A stretch of 5,260 nucleotides of DNA from Bacteroidota bacterium (GTDB taxonomy: Bacteria; Bacteroidota; Bacteroidia; Flavobacteriales_D; Crocinitomicaceae), in assembly GCA_006226555.1 (NCBI GenBank), contig SBGS01000153.1, positions 1 to 5,260 on the forward strand, in the 5' to 3' direction. Every line of letters begins with the position of its first letter. Position 1 is the stretch's first letter. This document shows positions 1-5,260 of the stretch, piece after piece. Under the pieces are notes generated by a model that saw nothing but the letters and a program-made list of their open reading frames with translations, did not search any database and was not told the origin of the DNA. The position numbers and the translations under genes were made by a program.

Positions 1-78
1 GTGATTGTGATTGAAAGGATCGCTTTTCTCATTTGGTTTCGTTATTTTCGACTTATAACTAGCAAACGAAGCATGTAG
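1..78 (+). other. Possible C-terminal tail of an upstream reading frame (partial)
   Basis: This frame is open from the first base and ends at TAG 76-78; the other two forward frames hit TGA stops within the first 12 bases. It would encode about 25 residues, hydrophobic and aromatic at first and then basic. An open stretch this short can easily occur by chance in AT-rich DNA, and nothing in it identifies a family. It may equally be plain intergenic DNA upstream of the next gene. The sequence left of the window would settle it. Confidence 0.18.
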
Positions 79-117
79 TTGCCTCGTTATATATTCAGAA
101 CTGTTCGAATTATTGGA

Positions 118-2364
118 ATGCTAAAAATAACTCTTCTCTCCTCATTTTTTAGTCTGTTCATGATCTTTATCACATCACAGACGAATGCACAAAACAACTT
201 TGAGTTCGATCCATCTATACCTGTGATCCGTTCCGGAAATGCCTTGGATAACGCCTGGGCTGGAGGTCTTAACTGTGCTCAGGTATCTGATTTTGACTTT
301 GATTTTGACGGTGATCTTGACCTGTTCATTTTTGACAGAAGCAGGGACAATATTCGCGTATTACTGCAAAAAGATGATGGTAGCGGTCCATACTATGAAT
401 TCCTCTACAACTCAAAACTATACTTCCCGGAAGACCTTTTCTACAGAGCTCAAATGATCGACTATGATAATGATGGTAAAAAAGATCTCTTCACAAATGG
501 CACAGGTGGAATAAAGGTGTACAGAAACGTTGGGAGTGCCGTTACAGGAATTCAGTGGGAATTGGCAAGTGAGCTACTCTATTCACAATACCCTAACAAT
601 TACACCAACCTATATGTAAATACATCCGATATTCCGGCCATAATAGATGTTGATCTGGATGGAGATATTGACATACTTACCTTTCATCAAGGAGGACAGC
701 ACGTGGAATATCATCAAAATCAAAGTATGGAATTGTATGGTATTCCAGACTCTTTGATCTTTGAAGTAAAGAATGAATGCTGGGGATTGTTCACGGAAGA
801 ATTCAGCACAAACGTCCTTATTTTGAATGATCCGAATGTACCGTGTGTTGGAGGAAGTATTCCAAATCCGTTAAGAGAGACAGAAGACAATGCTGTTTTT
901 TTGAAACACGCAGGATCGACCTTACTCGCGTTGGATTACGATGGCTCGGGTGTCCTTGACCTTGTGATCGGTGATGTGTCTTATCCTTCAATGACGCTAT
1001 TAATTAATGGAGGTACGGCACCCAATACGAACTCTGCCATGATCTCTCAGGACAACAATTTCCCGAGCAATACAACTCCTGTCAATGTTGTGCTGTTCCC
1101 TGCCGCATTTTATGTTGATGTAGATTTCGACAATGTAAAAGACCTGGTTGTAGCTCCCAATGCCCGAAATATTTCCGAAAACGTAAGCAGTATTAGATTT
1201 TACAAAAATTTAGGAACCAACTCGAATCCGACATTTACCTATGTTGCGAACAACCTTTTTCAGAGGGATATGATCGAGCACGGATCAGGATCTATTCCAG
1301 TTTTGTTTGACTACGATCAGGATGGACTACAGGATCTTTTTGTCAGTAATTTTTACAGATACAAAGACTTTTTAGATCGGGAGAGTACTATAGCATACTA
1401 TAAAAATACGGGGACAAGCTCCGCTCCTCAATTTACCTTTGTTGACAACAATTTCCTGAATCTAAATCAACTAGGTTTAGGATTGAGGCTGGTTCCGACT
1501 TTCGGTGATCTGGACAATGACAATGATCCGGATCTAATCATTGGAAGAGACGACGGTACAATCGCCTATTTTGAAAATATCGGATCAGTAGGATCTCCTT
1601 CTTTCGCCACTCCGATCTTAAATTACACGGATAACAACAACGATATCATTTCCTCGGGAGCGTATGCCTTTCCCCAATTGTTCGATCTGAATAAGGATAA
1701 TTTACTTGACCTCATCATCGGTAAGAGAAACGGTCAGATCGCTTATTATCAAAACACGGGAACAATCGACAGTCCTGAGTTTACCTTGATGAACGATACA
1801 CTTGGCAGCATTGACGTATCAGTCTCAATTCCTGATGGATATGCAACACCACACTTCTTTAGAATTGGGGATACAACCAAGTTGTTTATCGGAAATTATG
1901 ATGGAGATATCATACTCTTTGACAGTGTAGATAATCATATACTACCGGGAGACACGTTTAATCTCGTGTCGATGAATTATTCAGGAATCAACGTTGAAGG
2001 ATACAGCTCAATTTCTGTAAACGACATTGATAATGACAACGAATTGAACGCATTCGTTGGACAAGATCTGGGAGGACTCTTCGCTTTTGAAGGTGACCCT
2101 AATAGCACCGCGAAATTAGAGTTTAAGGAACAGATCAATTTTATTTGCTATCCAAATCCTACCAACGGAAAACTCTACTTTGAAAGTGATCGCGTTATCA
2201 AAGAAGTACTCCTTTACGATCTGAATGGAAAGGAGCTGCTCAGAATTTCAACTGAAGCAAATACGGACGTAATAGACATTTCCGATCTATCCCCTGGAAT
2301 TTACCTCCTTTATGGCAGGACTGATGATGGTAGTACAGTGAATAAAAAGATCAGTAAGTATTAA
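118..2364 (+). CDS. Secreted FG-GAP/VCBS repeat protein with T9SS type A sorting domain
   Basis: This is a predicted exported, probably cell-surface or released protein of 748 residues; its ligand or function is unknown. Residues 1-24 form a signal peptide (Lys-3, a hydrophobic core, likely cleavage after the Ala in TNAQ). The body holds about nine acidic loops of the DxDxDG...D type, near residues 60, 115, 177, 273, 334, 398, 464, 523 and 636. Several are followed by hydrophobic 'DLxIG' and 'YYxNxGT' strands, the pattern of FG-GAP/VCBS beta-propeller blades that bind calcium. A stretch around residues 220-245 contains two cysteines (CWG and VPC) that could form a disulfide. Residues 675-748 match a T9SS type A sorting domain: a YPNP motif, then 'LYDLNGKEL', 'LSPGIYLL' and a basic end (KKISKY). 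In this pathway the protein crosses the inner membrane by Sec and the outer membrane by T9SS, and the sorting domain is usually removed. I chose ATG 118 because the signal peptide begins there; TTG 79 would put 13 extra residues, including several arginines, ahead of it. The last loops are degenerate. The stop overlaps that of the convergent ispE. Confidence 0.9.
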   Translation: MLKITLLSSFFSLFMIFITSQTNAQNNFEFDPSIPVIRSGNALDNAWAGGLNCAQVSDFDFDFDGDLDLFIFDRSRDNIRVLLQKDDGSGPYYEFLYNSKLYFPEDLFYRAQMIDYDNDGKKDLFTNGTGGIKVYRNVGSAVTGIQWELASELLYSQYPNNYTNLYVNTSDIPAIIDVDLDGDIDILTFHQGGQHVEYHQNQSMELYGIPDSLIFEVKNECWGLFTEEFSTNVLILNDPNVPCVGGSIPNPLRETEDNAVFLKHAGSTLLALDYDGSGVLDLVIGDVSYPSMTLLINGGTAPNTNSAMISQDNNFPSNTTPVNVVLFPAAFYVDVDFDNVKDLVVAPNARNISENVSSIRFYKNLGTNSNPTFTYVANNLFQRDMIEHGSGSIPVLFDYDQDGLQDLFVSNFYRYKDFLDRESTIAYYKNTGTSSAPQFTFVDNNFLNLNQLGLGLRLVPTFGDLDNDNDPDLIIGRDDGTIAYFENIGSVGSPSFATPILNYTDNNNDIISSGAYAFPQLFDLNKDNLLDLIIGKRNGQIAYYQNTGTIDSPEFTLMNDTLGSIDVSVSIPDGYATPHFFRIGDTTKLFIGNYDGDIILFDSVDNHILPGDTFNLVSMNYSGINVEGYSSISVNDIDNDNELNAFVGQDLGGLFAFEGDPNSTAKLEFKEQINFICYPNPTNGKLYFESDRVIKEVLLYDLNGKELLRISTEANTDVIDISDLSPGIYLLYGRTDDGSTVNKKISKY

Positions 2365-3161
2365 ATACGCATGATCTTCTCAAAATATTCCGGAAAGGAT
2401 TGGATAGGTTCATTGCGGTAAATACCGAAAATTGTGGATCCACTCCCACTCATAGCGGCATAGACTGCACCTTCGTGATATAGCTCCTCCTTGATCGCTT
2501 TTAAAATTGGATGAATTGCAAATACAGAATGTTCGAAATCATTTACTAATTCATCTTTCCAACGCTCTACTCCCTTTAATAGCACATCTCTAACACTATC
2601 AACCTTTTCATTTGGCAGGGTCCCGGCATATGCTTCAGCAGTACCAACATGAATTCCCGGATTCACGATCTTCACGAAATAACCTTTGAGATCAAAATCT
2701 ATTGACGATAGCATTTCTCCCCTACCTTGCGCGATCTGCGGAACATTTTTAATAAAGAATGGACAATCGCTTCCAAGCCTTGCGGCATACTCCTCCATTT
2801 GCAAATCTGAGATTCCCAGATTATATACCTGATTCAATCCCTTGATCACTTCTGCAGCATCCGACGAACCTCCCCCAAGACCAGCCCCCATCGGAATCAA
2901 TTTCATCAGGTGAAAGTACGTTTGCGGTAAAGAATACTCCGACTGCAATAAACGATACGCTTTCCAGCACAAATTAGACGCCGTATCCCCTTCAACCGGA
3001 ATGCCGCTCAGTTGTAATTCTTCCTCCCGATCAGGTATGATCTCCAGGATGTCCTTCAATGGAATTGGCAACATACAGGTATCAATATCGTGATAGCCAT
3101 CATCGCGCTTACGTAATATGCGTAAGCCTAAATTGATCTTTGCTTGTGGAAATATAATCAC
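2361..3161 (-). CDS. ispE: 4-diphosphocytidyl-2-C-methyl-D-erythritol kinase (IspE)
   Basis: This cytoplasmic GHMP-family kinase phosphorylates the 2-hydroxyl of CDP-methylerythritol with ATP, the fourth step of the methylerythritol phosphate route to isoprenoid precursors. All family marks are present: 'AKINLGL' at residues 7-13 with the expected catalytic Lys-8, 'DGYHDI' at 21-26, the glycine-rich ATP loop 'PMGAGLGGGSSDAA' at 90-103, 'GSDCPFF' at 130-136 with the expected catalytic Asp-132, 'AQGRGE' at 144-149, and the C-terminal 'AAMSGSGSTIFG' at 235-246. The length of 266 residues is slightly under the roughly 280 of the E. coli enzyme and the gene appears intact. The start is GTG (bases 3161-3159): an in-frame stop lies only four codons upstream and the next ATG, at residue 30, would remove the catalytic lysine. 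No Shine-Dalgarno sequence is suitably spaced. It is transcribed divergently from accA and converges with the T9SS cargo gene. Confidence 0.96.
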   Translation of the reverse strand: MIIFPQAKINLGLRILRKRDDGYHDIDTCMLPIPLKDILEIIPDREEELQLSGIPVEGDTASNLCWKAYRLLQSEYSLPQTYFHLMKLIPMGAGLGGGSSDAAEVIKGLNQVYNLGISDLQMEEYAARLGSDCPFFIKNVPQIAQGRGEMLSSIDFDLKGYFVKIVNPGIHVGTAEAYAGTLPNEKVDSVRDVLLKGVERWKDELVNDFEHSVFAIHPILKAIKEELYHEGAVYAAMSGSGSTIFGIYRNEPIQSFPEYFEKIMRI

Positions 3162-3224
3162 CTTGTAAAATTACTACAACGAAACAATTTTTGTAACTTT
3201 CGCCCCTCAAAACTCATAAGTCTT
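3162..3224. promoter_or_regulatory. Divergent ispE/accA intergenic control region
   Basis: These 63 bases separate the GTG of ispE from the ATG of accA, so both transcripts must start in or near this stretch unless promoters lie inside the genes. It is mostly AT-rich, with a short C-rich patch (CGCCCC) near 3201-3206. It contains TTGTAA twice, at 3163-3168 and 3191-3196, and a small inverted repeat ACAA-TTT-TTGT at 3184-3194. No known operator or riboswitch is recognisable. The assignment as a shared control region follows from gene layout. Confidence 0.55.
3194..3201 (+). promoter_or_regulatory. Candidate Bacteroidota -7 promoter element for accA
   Basis: TAACTTTC matches seven of eight positions of the Bacteroidota sigma-A -7 consensus TAnnTTTG and sits within the string TTGTAACTTTCG, a form often seen at promoters in this phylum. 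It lies 23 bases ahead of the accA ATG, which would give a leader of roughly 15-20 bases. The -33 TTG is poor: the nearest upstream TTG is at 3163-3165, a spacing of 28 where about 17-23 is usual. The transcription start is therefore an inference. Confidence 0.4.
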
Positions 3225-4178
3225 ATGGCTACATATCTGGATTTCGAAGAACCGTTGAGAGAGTTGGAAGAGCAAATCCAACAAACCAAAGAGATAGGTA
3301 ACAATACCAATGTAGACATGTCTGACAAGATCAAAGAACTGGAAGACAAGCTACAAGCTAAAACAAAAGAAATATTCTCAAATCTTACTCCATGGCAACG
3401 TGTGCAATTATCACGTCACCCGGATAGACCTTATACACTCGCATATATCAATGCGATCACAGACGGGCTTTTTCAGGAATTGCATGGCGATAGAAATGTA
3501 AAGGATGATAAAGCAATGGTTGGAGGTTTTGGACTGTTGGATGGTGAAACAGTAATGTTCATTGGTCAACAGAAAGGGATCAACACCAAAATGAGGCAAT
3601 ATCGAAATTTTGGTATGCCAAATCCTGAGGGCTACAGAAAAGCACTTCGACTTATGCGTCTGGCGGAGAAGTTCAACAAGCCCATCGTAACCTTAATCGA
3701 TACTCCGGGAGCTTTTCCTGGGTTAGAAGCTGAAGAAAGAGGACAAGGAGAAGCAATTGCTCGTAATATTTATGAGATGATGCGTCTAAAGGTTCCTGTG
3801 ATCTGTATCGTAATTGGTGAAGGTGCATCCGGAGGAGCGCTTGGAATTGGTGTTGGAGATAGAGTGTTGATGCTGGAGAATACATGGTATTCCGTTATCT
3901 CACCAGAATCTTGTTCTTCTATTCTTTGGAGATCCTGGGATTTTAAAGAGCGTGCAGCTGAAGCACTGAAATTGACCTCCGAGGATATGAAAAAGTTAGG
4001 GATCGTTGACGGAGTGATCAAAGAACCGATCAACGGTGCACACAGAAATCATGAAGAAACATTCAAGATCGTAAAAAAACACATCAAAAAGCACATAGCG
4101 GAATTGAAGCAAATCGATCCTGAAAAGCGTATTGATGACCGAATCAAAGCCTTCGAAAAACGAGGTGTTTGGAAATAA
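3225..4178 (+). CDS. accA: Acetyl-CoA carboxylase carboxyltransferase subunit alpha (AccA)
   Basis: AccA pairs with AccD to form the carboxyltransferase of acetyl-CoA carboxylase, which moves the carboxyl group from biotin on AccB to acetyl-CoA, making malonyl-CoA for fatty acid synthesis in the cytoplasm. The 317-residue length fits the family (319 in E. coli). The N-terminal 50 residues are a charged, helical, coiled-coil-like region, followed by 'LSRHPDRPYT' (62-71), 'HGDR' (87-90), 'IGQQKG' (113-118), 'NFGMPNPEGYRKA' (128-140), 'DTPGAFPG' (159-166), the oxyanion-type glycine stretch 'GEGASGGALGIGVGD' (198-212), and 'YSVISPESCSSILW' (222-235). The last motif has Ser-Ser where many relatives have Gly-Ala (PEGCASILW); I believe this is usual in Bacteroidota. 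ATG 3225 gives the canonical MATYLDFE-type start; TTG 3144 would overlap ispE and add residues unlike the family. accD and the biotin genes are not in the window. No hairpin terminator follows the stop, so transcription may run into the DUF547 gene. Confidence 0.97.
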   Translation: MATYLDFEEPLRELEEQIQQTKEIGNNTNVDMSDKIKELEDKLQAKTKEIFSNLTPWQRVQLSRHPDRPYTLAYINAITDGLFQELHGDRNVKDDKAMVGGFGLLDGETVMFIGQQKGINTKMRQYRNFGMPNPEGYRKALRLMRLAEKFNKPIVTLIDTPGAFPGLEAEERGQGEAIARNIYEMMRLKVPVICIVIGEGASGGALGIGVGDRVLMLENTWYSVISPESCSSILWRSWDFKERAAEALKLTSEDMKKLGIVDGVIKEPINGAHRNHEETFKIVKKHIKKHIAELKQIDPEKRIDDRIKAFEKRGVWK

Positions 4179-4224
4179 GGTGAAAGGTCCTGTAATCAAT
4201 CCAATAATTCAACGTCAAAGTAGT

Positions 4225-4971
4225 ATGAAAATCGTTTGGACATTTATACTACTTGGCGTTTTTTTTATTTCCTCTAACTGTGAACAAGAGCAGGAGGTAA
4301 TTACAGTAAATGATCCCGTGAGGTTTTCCCAAGATTTTATCTTGGCCATAAAGACAGAACAATCGTATGACTCATACCTGGACAGTCTGTCTAAGATCGA
4401 CCTGAAAGATCTTGAAAAAAAGCTTGATTCTTCTGCTAAGAAATTGGCGTTCTGGATAAACACCTATAACAGTCTGGTTCAATCCAAAGTGCGAAAAGAT
4501 CCGAAGAGTTTCAAAGATCAAAAGCTTTTTTTCAATGAAAAGGATATACTTATCGGTCATGTACAAATTAGCCTCAACCAGATCGAAACAGGCATTTTGA
4601 GAAGAAAACCTTTAGATCCCAAAGAGGCCTTTGTAGAGACCTTTAAAGTAGACAAGCTCGATCCAAGAATTCATTTTACATTGAATTGTGGAGCTACATC
4701 TTGTCCGCCTGTTGCATATTATGATCCCGAACGATTGGATGAACAACTTCAGCTGGCTACGGAGTCATTTGTAAGCCAGACTTCAGTCTTTTCAATGGAG
4801 AAAAACACATTAACCGTGAGTGAACTTTTCGATTGGTATGCTGAAGATTTTGGTGGTTACGAAGGAATAATCTCATTGTTTCGAGCATTAAAGATCATAG
4901 GAGATTCTGACAGCCCCGTTTTAGCTTACACTCCATATAATTGGAATCTGGACATCGAAAATTTCGAATAA
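4225..4971 (+). CDS. DUF547 domain lipoprotein
   Basis: This is a predicted lipoprotein of 248 residues containing a DUF547 domain (biochemical function not established). Residues 1-18 are a lipoprotein signal peptide (Lys-2, a hydrophobic run, then ISSN) ending at Cys-19; Asn just before the cysteine departs from the usual Gly/Ala/Ser. The mature N-terminus would be Cys-Glu-Gln-Glu-Gln-Glu, acidic like the export signals of Bacteroidota surface lipoproteins. DUF547 marks are clear: 'AFWINTYNSLV' (75-85), an 'ISLNQIETGILR' segment (115-126), 'HFTLNCGATSCPP' (150-162) with His-150, Cys-155 and Cys-160, and a C-terminal 'YTPYNWNL' (235-242). The conserved His and Cys residues hint at a thiol-dependent enzyme, but that is speculation. 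ATG 4225 is chosen because the signal peptide starts there; TTG 4132 would overlap accA and bury the signal. The gene follows accA by 46 bases with no visible promoter and is one base ahead of the glycosyltransferase gene. Confidence 0.9.
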   Translation: MKIVWTFILLGVFFISSNCEQEQEVITVNDPVRFSQDFILAIKTEQSYDSYLDSLSKIDLKDLEKKLDSSAKKLAFWINTYNSLVQSKVRKDPKSFKDQKLFFNEKDILIGHVQISLNQIETGILRRKPLDPKEAFVETFKVDKLDPRIHFTLNCGATSCPPVAYYDPERLDEQLQLATESFVSQTSVFSMEKNTLTVSELFDWYAEDFGGYEGIISLFRALKIIGDSDSPVLAYTPYNWNLDIENFE

Positions 4972-4972
4972 G

Positions 4973-5260
4973 ATGGAGAATTCGAGCGTCTGTGTGATCA
5001 TACCGGCATTCAATGAGGAACAGGCAATAGGAAAGGTTATTAGAGATATTCCTTCGTTTGTCAAAAAAGTCATTGTCGCGAATAACGGTTCAACTGATAA
5101 TACCAAGAAAGTAGCTGAAGATGCAGGTGCTTTGGTTGTCGATGAGCCGCGAAAAGGATATGGTTGGGCCTGCCTAAAAGGAATGGAACATGCAGAATCT
5201 ATTAACCCTGGGATCATCGTATTTCTTGACGGTGATTACTCTGACTACCCAGAGGAGATC
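4973..5260 (+). CDS. Family 2 glycosyltransferase (N-terminal part, cut by window end)
   Basis: These are the first 96 residues of a GT-A fold, family 2 glycosyltransferase; the rest lies beyond the window. Visible motifs are the nucleotide-binding start 'VIIPAFNEE' (8-16), 'NNGSTDNT' (37-44), 'EPRKGYGWACLKG' (58-70), and 'FLDGDYSDYPEE' (84-95), where Asp-86 and Asp-88 form the metal- and nucleotide-sugar-binding DxD. This set resembles the dolichol/polyprenyl-phosphate mannosyl- or glucosyltransferase-like branch, which commonly uses a UDP- or GDP-sugar and a lipid or other acceptor; donor and acceptor cannot be told from this fragment. No signal peptide is present, so the catalytic part is cytoplasmic; membrane segments may follow downstream. 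The ATG lies one base after the stop of the DUF547 gene (TAA-G-ATG), suggesting coupled translation from the same mRNA. Confidence 0.93.
   Translation, partial: MENSSVCVIIPAFNEEQAIGKVIRDIPSFVKKVIVANNGSTDNTKKVAEDAGALVVDEPRKGYGWACLKGMEHAESINPGIIVFLDGDYSDYPEEI

Noticed and set aside
43..50. TATTTTCG as a -7 promoter element for the T9SS cargo gene
   Set aside because: It differs from TAnnTTTG at one position but has no TTG at the right upstream spacing; such AT-rich matches are frequent by chance.
79..117. TTG at 79 as the start of the T9SS cargo protein
   Set aside because: It would place 13 residues with several arginines before an otherwise typical signal peptide that begins at ATG 118.
2388..2395. 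TTCCGGAA palindrome as a terminator between the convergent genes
   Set aside because: It has no loop, is only 8 bp, lacks a T-run, and lies inside the ispE coding region.
3144..3224. TTG at 3144 as the start of accA
   Set aside because: It would overlap the start of ispE by 18 bases and add 27 residues unlike the AccA family; ATG 3225 gives the usual length and N-terminus.
4132..4224. TTG at 4132 as the start of the DUF547 gene
   Set aside because: It would overlap accA by 47 bases and put 31 residues ahead of a clear lipoprotein signal peptide.
4921..5217. Open frame on the minus strand opposite the DUF547 end and glycosyltransferase start
   Set aside because: It lies opposite two well-supported coding regions, shows no recognisable motif, and looks like a codon-bias shadow.
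1..5260. Mobile element, CRISPR array, tRNA or rRNA
   Set aside because: No transposase-like protein, terminal inverted repeats, spaced direct repeats or RNA gene signatures were seen; nearly all bases belong to protein genes.

Overview
The window most likely comes from a member of the Bacteroidota, probably the Flavobacteriales or a close relative. The evidence is a secreted repeat protein with a C-terminal type IX secretion (T9SS) sorting domain, a lipoprotein with acidic residues right after its cysteine, AT-rich DNA, starts without Shine-Dalgarno sequences, and a TAnnTTTG-like promoter element. The order-level placement is inference; no rRNA or other marker is present.

Layout from left to right. 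Bases 1-117 carry no certain gene, only a possible tail of an upstream reading frame that stops at 76-78. Bases 118-2364 (+) encode a 748-residue exported protein with about nine DxDxDG-type (FG-GAP/VCBS) calcium-binding-like loops and a T9SS type A sorting domain. It converges on ispE (2361-3161, -), and the two stop codons share the palindrome TTAA. ispE is transcribed away from accA (3225-4178, +) across a 63-bp intergenic region. After a 46-bp gap comes a DUF547 lipoprotein (4225-4971, +). One base after its stop begins a family 2 glycosyltransferase (4973 onward, +), which is cut by the window end.

ispE (methylerythritol phosphate isoprenoid pathway) and accA (first committed step of fatty acid synthesis) are core housekeeping genes whose products both feed membrane building. 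The DUF547 and glycosyltransferase genes look like one translationally coupled unit, possibly read through from accA. The T9SS cargo protein is a surface or secreted accessory protein with no visible metabolic link to its neighbours.

No mobile element, CRISPR array, RNA gene, frameshift or convincing terminator was seen. I do not see a clearly new biological system. The points most worth a second look are the DUF547-glycosyltransferase pair with its lipoprotein-export-like N-terminus, the shared-stop convergent overlap, and the compact divergent ispE/accA control region.
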